Source of the DNA: Acidobacteriota bacterium
Lineage (GTDB): Bacteria > Acidobacteriota > Aminicenantia > Aminicenantales > Aminicenantaceae
Direction: 5' to 3'
Assembly: GCA_030609975.1 (NCBI GenBank)
Contig: JAUWSR010000012.1
Location: 1 to 23,269, forward strand
Length of the DNA: 23,269 nt
A model generated the notes under the pieces. It saw nothing but the letters and a program-made list of their open reading frames with translations. It was not told where the DNA came from and did not search any database. Of the stretch, positions 15,721 through 22,251 are shown piece by piece. Each line of letters opens with the position of its first letter. The first letter of the stretch is position 1. The position numbers and the translations under genes are program-made.

Positions 15721-16980
15721 CTATTCGTTGTCTTGGTTAAAAGAGATGTGCCTTCTGCGGGCGTACAAGGCGATCAAAAACACGATCAGAAAAACCGCCG
15801 TTCCGTTGATCGTCAGCGCTGCTGAAACACCAAGAACACCTGCCAGGGCACCGACTTCCAAGTGACCCAAGGGGCCCAGTCCCCGGCTGAGATTCCACAC
15901 ACCTACCGCTGCTCCGCGTTTCTCATCCCCGACACAGAACTGTACCAATGTCGGCAGCAGGGAATCGACACTGGCCCACATTCCACCGATGAAAAGCATC
16001 GCCGCTATCGCAGCCAAAAATATTGGCGCATACGCAAAGGCTATCAATCCCAGCCCAAAGACCATGCTGGCATAGAGAAGCAGCCGTCCCTTGTCTATTT
16101 TTTGAGGCAAACTGGCGATGATGAGCACCCCGATAACTCCCCCCACCGATCGTATCGCTGTCAGCGTTCCCAGCCCGGTTTCTCCCACTTTGAGGATGTC
16201 TCGGGCGAAAGAGGGCAGCAGCACATCGCTCGAGAAAGCCAGTATCTCCATGGTCACAGCCAGCCCCGCCAAAAGCGAAAGCGGGCGGTTGCTTCCGATC
16301 TGTGTTATGCCCTGGAAGATATTTTTGAAAGGTGATGTGGGTGTTTTTTCTTGGGAAGACTCCCGGGCATCTCGTTTTCGACGTGCGGCAACTCCAAAGA
16401 GAGAAATTCCACTCAACAAATAGGCTGCGCCCATGCCCGTAAACGCGCCCACGGCTCCAAACTTTGCTAGAAGCAATCCGGCGCTGAGTGCACCGATGAC
16501 TCCAAAGAGTTTGTCGGCAAAAGTGACCAGCGCTATGCCGTTCAATGCTTTGTTCGCGCCAACTACGTCGTAGACAAGGGCCCGGCTGACCGAAGTTTCT
16601 GCCACATCAAAAATGCCCACGCATACGGCGATTCCCACAATGACACCAAAGTTGAGGCCTCCGGCTCCAGCAACGGCAATAGCCCCTAAGCCGACAAAAA
16701 CTCCAAAAAAATTGGTAAGCTGGAGGATGGTCTTGCGGTCGTACAGATCGGATAGCGCTCCGAAAGGCACACCAAAAACGATCCGGGGTAAGGCCCGGGA
16801 GGCAACGGCGATGCCCACGCCCAGAGGAGAACCCGTAAGCTCTAATGCCAACCATCCGATGGCGATCTGGCTGACCACATTGGCATATCCATTGGTCGAG
16901 ATCGATAGCCACAACCAGGGATATCCCCGGCTTGAGAAGGAAGCCAGCGTTTCCGCTTTAAACAGGGATTTGAGCGACAT
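15721..16980 (-). CDS. MFS transporter (12-TM, EntS-like)
   Basis: 419-residue inner-membrane transporter of the major facilitator superfamily. Hydrophobic segments run the whole length, with a basic, charged central loop (AARRKRDARESSQEK, near residues 210-225) between the two six-helix halves. The loop-2 motif A is visible as GALSDLYDRKTI. Overall it looks like the MFS_3/enterobactin-exporter-like branch, but the substrate cannot be read from sequence. Given the two genes in front of it (M29-like aminopeptidase and amidohydrolase), uptake or export of a peptide-like or cyclic compound is plausible. It starts 15 bases after the amidohydrolase stop, with no strong ribosome-binding site, so translation probably depends on coupling. 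It is the last gene of the operon. Confidence 0.88.
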   Translation of the reverse strand: MSLKSLFKAETLASFSSRGYPWLWLSISTNGYANVVSQIAIGWLALELTGSPLGVGIAVASRALPRIVFGVPFGALSDLYDRKTILQLTNFFGVFVGLGAIAVAGAGGLNFGVIVGIAVCVGIFDVAETSVSRALVYDVVGANKALNGIALVTFADKLFGVIGALSAGLLLAKFGAVGAFTGMGAAYLLSGISLFGVAARRKRDARESSQEKTPTSPFKNIFQGITQIGSNRPLSLLAGLAVTMEILAFSSDVLLPSFARDILKVGETGLGTLTAIRSVGGVIGVLIIASLPQKIDKGRLLLYASMVFGLGLIAFAYAPIFLAAIAAMLFIGGMWASVDSLLPTLVQFCVGDEKRGAAVGVWNLSRGLGPLGHLEVGALAGVLGVSAALTINGTAVFLIVFLIALYARRRHISFNQDNE

Positions 16981-16995
16981 CTTTTTTGAATGCTT

Positions 16996-18219
16996 CTAAC
17001 AGAACAGTTCAAAGAAATCAGCTTGTCCCTCAGGTGTGGAAGGATCAATCAGATTTCCGCCCTTAAATATCATCTGAACCTCACGAATATGAGAAATATT
17101 AAGTAGTGGATTCTCGGCGAGAACAATGAGGTCCGCAAATTTTCCGGTCTCGATTGTGCCTAAATCACTGCCTGTTTCACAAAGATCTGCTGACGTTCGG
17201 GTGGCGGCGATCAGAGTATCCATCTCGCTCATCCCCGCCTTGACCAAATGCTCCAGCTCACGGCGTGTAAATTCAGCCGTGGGGGTGGAATCGCTGCCGC
17301 ATGCGATCTTGACTCCGGCTTTGTAGGCTTTCAAGAGGCCCTCACGATGGGCTTGGGCTGCGGCTTGTGCTTTTTCAACTTGGTAATCCGGGAGGTTCTC
17401 CTGGGCGTAGAATTCCTCGTCCTGAGTGCAGCAGATCGTGGGTACATAAAAAGCATCATTTTCCAGGATCATTTCCACGGCTTCATCATCGAGCAGCCCG
17501 TGTTCAATGGAATCCACCCCTCCTTCAAGGGCAGTCTTCACACCCGCGGCTCCCCAGGCGTGTACGGCTACATGTTTGCCGTGTTTATGGGCGAGATCTG
17601 TGGCGGCTTGAATCTCCTCCAGGGAGAGTTGGGATTCCTCCAGGGATTCTCCCTCGTTCATGATCCCGCCTGTGACCATAAGCTTGATCAAATCAGCACC
17701 GTGATCGAGGTTGTCTTGGACGGCCTTGCGCATCTCATCGGGACCGTCAGCCTCAATGGCTCCCAAGGTGCCGTGCCCGTGGCCCCCTGTCACGGAAATA
17801 GCACGTGTGCTGACATATAGCCTTGGTCCTACCAAAATGCCGGATGCAAAAGCCTGTTTCCAGGCGACATCCACAAAAGCAGCATCACCAACCGTGCGGA
17901 TGCCCGTGATCCCTGCTTTTAAAGCCTCGATGGCATTCCGCCCTGCCCGGATGGTGTACTCGATAATGGATTCGGTTTCGAGATAGTTGTGGGGATCGGG
18001 AATAAGATCTCCCAGATGAGTGTGTACCTCCCACAAGCCCGGCAGGACAAAACCTCCCTTCAGATCGAGGACACGTTGGTTATCCTTATCAGGGAGGAAA
18101 GGAAGAGAGCCGGATTTAATATCAAGGATCCGGTCGCCCTCCAAAACAAGAGTCATGTTTTCCTGAAGAGGCGCTCCTGTACAATCGATAAGTGAGAAAT
18201 TTGTCAAATAGGTTCGCAT
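16996..18219 (-). CDS. Amidohydrolase family protein (imidazolonepropionase/Xaa-dipeptidase-like)
   Basis: 407-residue metal-dependent hydrolase with a TIM-barrel core. The metal ligands appear in order: H66 and H68 (VHTHLG), K179 (IKLMVTGG, the likely carboxylated Lys), H220 (VAVHAWG), H240 (SIEHG) and D310 (CGSDS). These fit a binuclear site of the subgroup including Xaa-Arg/Xaa-Pro dipeptidases and imidazolonepropionase-like enzymes. The N- and C-terminal strands form the small composite domain, ending with GKFADLIVLAENPL. No signal peptide is seen, so it is cytosolic. Start ATG 18219 has GGAGGT 7 bases upstream, lying in the last codons of the preceding gene; only one base separates the two genes, so they are tightly coupled. 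Cleavage of a dipeptide, N-acyl amino acid or lactam is possible. Confidence 0.88.
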   Translation of the reverse strand: MRTYLTNFSLIDCTGAPLQENMTLVLEGDRILDIKSGSLPFLPDKDNQRVLDLKGGFVLPGLWEVHTHLGDLIPDPHNYLETESIIEYTIRAGRNAIEALKAGITGIRTVGDAAFVDVAWKQAFASGILVGPRLYVSTRAISVTGGHGHGTLGAIEADGPDEMRKAVQDNLDHGADLIKLMVTGGIMNEGESLEESQLSLEEIQAATDLAHKHGKHVAVHAWGAAGVKTALEGGVDSIEHGLLDDEAVEMILENDAFYVPTICCTQDEEFYAQENLPDYQVEKAQAAAQAHREGLLKAYKAGVKIACGSDSTPTAEFTRRELEHLVKAGMSEMDTLIAATRTSADLCETGSDLGTIETGKFADLIVLAENPLLNISHIREVQMIFKGGNLIDPSTPEGQADFFELFC

Positions 18220-18220
18220 G

Positions 18221-19222
18221 CTAGAGACCTCCGAGTCCCAAATCTGCATTCAGGCGGTTGTTTTGGCAAAAGACGGTGCCATCCAGCAAAATGGTCGGCG
18301 AACGCAGGACCACGTCGCAGTGGACCTTGCATGACGGGACATTGCCTTTAAAGTCTGGGTCCTGGCTGCCGAAGCCGAAGGTGACCGCCCCCAAAACGTG
18401 TTCATCCTGGTGGACATTCCCTGTGGTTTGTGCGCGGGGATTGAGGCCTAAGGTAAAATGGCACAGGTGTTTGGCGATGGGATCTCCACTTTCCTCAAAA
18501 TAGGCCTCCAAATCGTGTGCATCTTTCCCCCCCGAAATGTCTGTGATGATGCCTTTTTCCAGCTCACAAGTCACAGGGGCTTCCACCAGTCTTCCGGGAG
18601 GGATATTCCCGTCGACCACGACCGTGCCTTGAATGGTCTCCTCAACGGGGGCATTGGCAATGGATACACCGGGAAAAAAGTCCAGCTCGCCGGGCTGAGT
18701 GGCCATCCCATCCCCCACCAGTACAGGACGACTCTTCATTCCGAAACTGATGTTCGTCCCCACGGGAGAAGTAACCTGACAGGTATCCGAATTGGCCCAG
18801 AGTTCGCAGGCCCGTTCCGCCACTTTGAGCATGTGGCCGTAATCGACGCCGCAGATGCCTTCGATCAGAAAATCTTCCATCCCGGCAGGGGAGGTGATGG
18901 CAATGCGTGTCCCGTTTTTGCGCGCCTGACGTGCGGCTGCTTTTTCATCGAACATGGTCTCACAGATGCCCAGGATGACGTTGGCATCCAAAATAACTTG
19001 GGCTGCGCTTGGGGCAAGTTCCCGGGTGTCCGTCGGTGTCATGTAAGGAATCGTGAGGAACTTCGTGTCTATGCCGGCATCGATCCCCGCCGCCCGGCAG
19101 GCCTCGGCAATATCTGAATCTGTGCGGGTGTCGGTCAAGATCAAGAGCCTATCGCCTGGCTGTGCCTGCGCCATCTTTTTTACGGCGATGGTGCCGAATT
19201 CTTTCCATTTATTTTTGGACAT
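18221..19222 (-). CDS. M29/NicX-like metallo-aminopeptidase family protein
   Basis: 333-residue cytosolic protein of the thermophilic aminopeptidase (M29) and 2,5-dihydroxypyridine dioxygenase (NicX) superfamily. The C-terminal half has the family's conserved metal-site region: HFTLGLNP, then GNVHQDEHVLGAVTFGFG, and KVHCDVV, with acidic residues in DISGGKDAHDLEAYFEE. M29 members cleave N-terminal residues; NicX members open dihydroxypyridine rings with Fe(II). At this length it is shorter than the 410-residue M29 enzymes and closer to the NicX length, so either activity is possible. ATG 19222 with AAAGGAT upstream is preferred to a 13-residue longer form. It is the first gene of the operon with an amidohydrolase and MFS transporter, a layout that could serve either peptide or N-heterocycle breakdown. 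Confidence 0.78.
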   Translation of the reverse strand: MSKNKWKEFGTIAVKKMAQAQPGDRLLILTDTRTDSDIAEACRAAGIDAGIDTKFLTIPYMTPTDTRELAPSAAQVILDANVILGICETMFDEKAAARQARKNGTRIAITSPAGMEDFLIEGICGVDYGHMLKVAERACELWANSDTCQVTSPVGTNISFGMKSRPVLVGDGMATQPGELDFFPGVSIANAPVEETIQGTVVVDGNIPPGRLVEAPVTCELEKGIITDISGGKDAHDLEAYFEESGDPIAKHLCHFTLGLNPRAQTTGNVHQDEHVLGAVTFGFGSQDPDFKGNVPSCKVHCDVVLRSPTILLDGTVFCQNNRLNADLGLGGL

Positions 19223-19276
19223 TCTGGCATCCTTTCGATTGGAATAACGGTTTGGCCGCACCGGCCATTCTGTTGA

Positions 19277-19321
19277 CCAAATTCATATTTGGATTCTAGA
19301 TTAAAAACAGATGTATTTCAA
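19277..19321 (-). promoter_or_regulatory. Promoter with overlapping inverted repeat for the aminopeptidase/amidohydrolase/MFS operon
   Basis: Minus-strand -35 TTGAAA (19321-19316) and -10 TAGAAT (19298-19293) are separated by exactly 17 bases, each matching 5 of 6 consensus positions. Directly downstream, where transcription should begin, lies a perfect inverted repeat CCAAATTCATATTTGG (19277-19292), well placed as a repressor operator. No regulator gene is adjacent. Confidence 0.5.
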
Positions 19322-19344
19322 TAGCCGGTCGATGTTTAACGATT

Positions 19345-19370
19345 TTCACTATAATCTATGTAAAAGTGAA
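19345..19370 (+). promoter_or_regulatory. Possible promoter/operator for the sulfatase-SIMPL pair
   Basis: A perfect TATAAT at 19350-19355 is set inside an inverted repeat TTCACT (19345-19350)/AGTGAA (19365-19370). No good -35 is found 16-18 bases upstream, so either an activator is needed or the match is accidental in AT-rich DNA. The spacer 19223-19461 holds only this and the divergent promoter. Confidence 0.3.
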
Positions 19371-19461
19371 CAATATTACCTTTTCTTGGGCATAAGCAGG
19401 ACAAGTTGAGAGGGGTTTGACCCCGGAAGTTGTCTGTGATATAGCTAGAATAAGAAGCACT

Positions 19462-20559
19462 GTGAGCCGCCGCAATTATTTGCAACTGTCAGGATCTGGC
19501 TTTATATTCTGTTGTTTGCTTTGGGCTGCAGCATGTTCCTCCTCATCCTCTCCCACTCCAAATATCGTAGTGATCCTGGTGGATGATCTGGGTTGGAGAG
19601 ACCTGGGCTTTATGGGAAGTAAATTTTATCAAACCCAGCTCGATTTTGTCTGGATCACACTGGCCGAAGTTTTGAGAAATGCGGGATATGTTTCGGCGAG
19701 CATTGGGAAGTGGCACCTGGGGAAGCTCCCCGGATATGGGCCGCTAAAGCAGGGATTCGATCTGAATGTGGCTGGCAATCACAAAGGTCACCCCCCAGCC
19801 GGCTATTTTGCTCCTTTTGAACTGCCGGGGATAGAGGCAGCACCGGAGGGCCAGTACCTGCCTGATCGGATCACGGATGAAGCTGTCGACTTTATCCAAA
19901 GCCATCATAGCCGGCCGTTTTTCCTCTATCTCTCCTATTACGCCGTACATACTCCCCTGCAGGCACCTGAGGATGTGATCGACGTGTACCGAAACATCGA
20001 AGAGAATGCCCGTCAAGGGGATCCTATCTATGCTGCCATGGTGGAACGCTTGGACTTCGGTATCGGGAGGATTTTGGAAAAACTGGAGGCTTTAAATCTG
20101 ACCGAGAACTCTCTTGTGATCTTCCTCTCCGATAACGGTGGAAACCAACGTGTCACCTCCATGGATCCGCTTCGGGGCGGAAAAGGTATGCTCTATGAGG
20201 GAGGGATCAGGGTGCCGCTGGTGATCCGATGGCCTGGGAAAGTGGGCGCCGGCACATCCTGTGATGTCCCTGTGATTTGCATCGATCTTTTCCCTACGAT
20301 CTTGGAGGCAGTGGAGGTGGACCCACTCAGTACACAACCTGCGGACGGAGTGAGCCTGTTTCCTTTATTATTTCGTGAAGGGGAGCTTGAAACCAGTGAT
20401 TTGGAGTTGTACGATCTGGAGATGGACCGAGGGGAGAAGCTGAATTTAGCAGATAAAAAGCCGCACAAGAAACAAGAATTATTGGACCTGCTCAAGGCTT
20501 GGCGATTTGATATCAAAGCTCCTGTTCCAAGGGAGCCGAATCCGGAGTATAAAAAATAA
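19462..20559 (+). CDS. Sulfatase-family protein lacking the formylglycine motif (internally deleted)
   Basis: 365-residue exported alkaline-phosphatase-superfamily protein resembling arylsulfatases. The GTG at 19462 gives a twin-arginine-like SRRNYLQ followed by a hydrophobic stretch and AAAC, a probable (Tat) lipoprotein signal; a TTG at 19417 is the other candidate start and the choice is uncertain. Metal and active-site elements VDDLGW, GKWHLGK, HTPL and SDNGG are present. The CxPxR signature that is converted to formylglycine is absent: the chain jumps from GSKFYQTQ to ITLAEVLRNAGY, skipping about 65-75 residues normally found there. A second gap removes the IRxGDWKLI-type region between FPLLFREG and LELYDLE. 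The reading frame remains intact over both gaps. It is probably inactive as a sulfatase, either a decaying gene or a pseudoenzyme. Confidence 0.8.
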   Translation: MSRRNYLQLSGSGFIFCCLLWAAACSSSSSPTPNIVVILVDDLGWRDLGFMGSKFYQTQLDFVWITLAEVLRNAGYVSASIGKWHLGKLPGYGPLKQGFDLNVAGNHKGHPPAGYFAPFELPGIEAAPEGQYLPDRITDEAVDFIQSHHSRPFFLYLSYYAVHTPLQAPEDVIDVYRNIEENARQGDPIYAAMVERLDFGIGRILEKLEALNLTENSLVIFLSDNGGNQRVTSMDPLRGGKGMLYEGGIRVPLVIRWPGKVGAGTSCDVPVICIDLFPTILEAVEVDPLSTQPADGVSLFPLLFREGELETSDLELYDLEMDRGEKLNLADKKPHKKQELLDLLKAWRFDIKAPVPREPNPEYKK

Positions 20560-20575
20560 TAAAGGGAGGATGACT

Positions 20576-21277
20576 ATGCGAAAATTGAATGCGGTGTTTC
20601 TTATATTTCTAATGGCAGGTGGTGTATCCCAACTGTATGGCCAGGGACAGGAGAAGATGTCGGTTTTAAAGATCTCGGAGACCGCCTCTGTTGAAGCTAT
20701 GCCCAATCAAGTCCACGTCAGTTTTGCGGTCGAGACCGATTCTGAGGTAGCCCAAGAGGCGATTCGGCTCAATGCAACGCTTACCGATAAGGTCCTGAAG
20801 GCCTTAAAAAAGATCATCGGACCGGATGATGCTCTCAGTACGTCGGGCTTCAATCTGTCGCCTGTTTACGCTCGCAGGGAGCCTTCCCAACTGGTTTCCT
20901 ACCGGGTTAAGAATTCGGTCTCCCTTACCACCAAAAAGGTCGCTTCCCTCGGATCCCTCCTCGATAAAGCCGTGGAAGCCGGAGTCAGCCGCATCGATAG
21001 TCTGAGTTTTGGGCATGACAAGGAACAAGACCTCAGAAATCAGGCAGCTGTCAAAGCTCTCCAGCGGGCGAAAAAGACCGCAGAGGAGCTTGCAGGGGCA
21101 GCCGGCATGCGTGTGAAACGGATCTTGGTTATTTCCTATTCCCCTCCAGGACCTGTCCGCCGTTATGCCCGGATGGCTGTGGCCGAGAGTGTGCCCACGC
21201 CCATCGCAGTGGGCCAACTTGCCATCAGTGCCACCGTGAATGTCGAATTTGAAATCGAACAAAATAACAAGTTTTAA
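20576..21277 (+). CDS. SIMPL-domain (DUF541) periplasmic protein
   Basis: 233-residue exported protein with a cleavable signal peptide (about residues 1-23, ending near LYGQ). The SIMPL/DUF541 pattern is clear: KISETASVEAMPNQVHVSFAV at the front, a central STSGFNLSPVYA and SYRVKNSVSLTTKKV block, RNQAAVKALQRAKKTAEELA, and the terminal ISATVNVEFEI strand. Family members (for example E. coli YggE) are periplasmic or outer-membrane-associated and linked to oxidative-stress protection; their mechanism is not settled. The start at 20576 has GGGAGG at 20564-20569 with ideal 6-base spacing; the ATG at 20570 would abut it. It follows the sulfatase-like gene by 16 bases and is probably co-transcribed. 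The following gap 21278-21550 contains one 74-codon open frame from a GTG without a ribosome-binding site and nothing recognisable. Confidence 0.88.
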   Translation: MRKLNAVFLIFLMAGGVSQLYGQGQEKMSVLKISETASVEAMPNQVHVSFAVETDSEVAQEAIRLNATLTDKVLKALKKIIGPDDALSTSGFNLSPVYARREPSQLVSYRVKNSVSLTTKKVASLGSLLDKAVEAGVSRIDSLSFGHDKEQDLRNQAAVKALQRAKKTAEELAGAAGMRVKRILVISYSPPGPVRRYARMAVAESVPTPIAVGQLAISATVNVEFEIEQNNKF

Positions 21278-21550
21278 TGTGTGTTGAAAAGGAGAGATAG
21301 GTTTTACACGGGCATGCCTAGCCGGGAAACATTTTCTCTGGCAGTGAACTGTACCTCCGGCAATGCTTCACACGCCTATAATCTGTTTTATCCCAAAAGC
21401 CGAAGAACTATTGAGATTGGGAAAAGTCTTTTGGAGATATTGCTAATCACACCGGATGAGATGCGGCTGAACATATTGCCGAAGCCCAAATACTCAACGA
21501 TGTAAAATTGTTTAGGGGAATCCGCTGCGGACTTATTCTTGATGCAGTGA

Positions 21551-21940
21551 TCACCGAACCTTGTGGGAATGGTTAAGGTTTGTGTTCAGGGCTGTGAGCA
21601 GGTTACGGATCGTACGATTCCCGTGACCGAAAATGTCGAAAAATTGCTCCTGTTGGAGCACTTTGCAGTCAACGAAGACTTTACCGTCCAGGTCCGAGAT
21701 CATGATGGACAGTCGGGGGGGCGCGTGCTGCAGCACATCTTTTCCCCTCAAAGCACTGATGAATCCCGACTCCCGGTCCACGCTGTCTACTGTGAACTTG
21801 ATGTCATAAACGGCTTTGATGGTGGCATCCCAGACCTCATCGAAATTGTGTTTGTCGAGGAATGTGGTTTTTTGATGTACGGTCTGTTGGATGCAGGCAG
21901 CGGCTGTCACCAGCAAAAATAGGATCAATAATTTTTTCAC
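21551..21940 (-). CDS. Small lipoprotein of unknown function
   Basis: 129-residue predicted lipoprotein. A short signal VKKLLILFLLVTAAAC ends in a good lipobox (TAAAC, Cys at about residue 16). The mature part includes FDEVWDATIKAVYDIKFTVDSVDRESGFI, a pattern common in small bacterial lipoproteins with one alpha-beta domain, followed by strands ending in a basic helix. The start is set at GTG 21940 because AGGAGG lies 5 bases upstream; the open frame to 22069 ahead of it contains no signal-like sequence. It stands alone, converging on the SIMPL-domain gene. No specific function can be given. The 311-base gap to the next gene (21941-22251) holds the leader hairpins of the methyltransferase gene and several short inverted repeats. 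Confidence 0.75.
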   Translation of the reverse strand: MKKLLILFLLVTAAACIQQTVHQKTTFLDKHNFDEVWDATIKAVYDIKFTVDSVDRESGFISALRGKDVLQHAPPRLSIMISDLDGKVFVDCKVLQQEQFFDIFGHGNRTIRNLLTALNTNLNHSHKVR

Positions 21941-22194
21941 AACAACCTCCTGTCGTTGTCTCCTGTCTCCCTCACGTGCAAAGAGTCTATATGCAATTCT
22001 CATGCCAGAAGTGTTTCTTGGGGGATTGCAGGCAGAGATTTTTGAGGCAATGTCCATTTTATGGGACAACTGTCACTGTCTCGGGGTTCGGGATTCCCAA
22101 CCATTGATCTCAGTCCTTGGATTTATCTATCGGTATTTCCCACCTAAAAAATGGAGGTGTTATCATAAGCTAGACCATGATAAAATATTTATAA

Positions 22195-22244
22195 CCTTGG
22201 AGATATAAAAGCCAAGGGACTCTTGAGTTCTTTTGGCTAAGGAG
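22195..22244 (+). promoter_or_regulatory. Candidate cis-acting RNA leader with competing hairpins upstream of the methyltransferase gene
   Basis: A hairpin at 22211-22237 pairs GCCAA with TTGGC and GGACTC with GAGTTC (one G-U pair), closing on TT, and ends one base before the AAGGAG ribosome-binding site (22239-22244). Its 5' arm CCAAGG (22212-22217) can instead pair perfectly with CCTTGG (22195-22200). The two structures exclude each other, as in translational attenuators. It does not match a SAM or cobalamin riboswitch that I can recognise. A further inverted repeat, TTATCAT (22160-22166)/ATGATAA (22177-22183), lies just upstream. Confidence 0.35.
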
Positions 22245-22251
22245 ATGAGCC

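Noticed and set aside
18458..19117. 219-codon open frame on the plus strand
   Set aside because: Antisense to the M29/NicX-like gene; no ribosome-binding site and no recognisable motif.
21281..21505. 74-codon open frame beginning with GTG behind the SIMPL gene
   Set aside because: No ribosome-binding site, no motif I recognise, and short; it could be a gene remnant but cannot be supported.
22083..22102. Short palindrome GGTTCGGGATTCCCAACC
   Set aside because: It has a central mismatch, almost no loop, and no positional link to a promoter or gene start.
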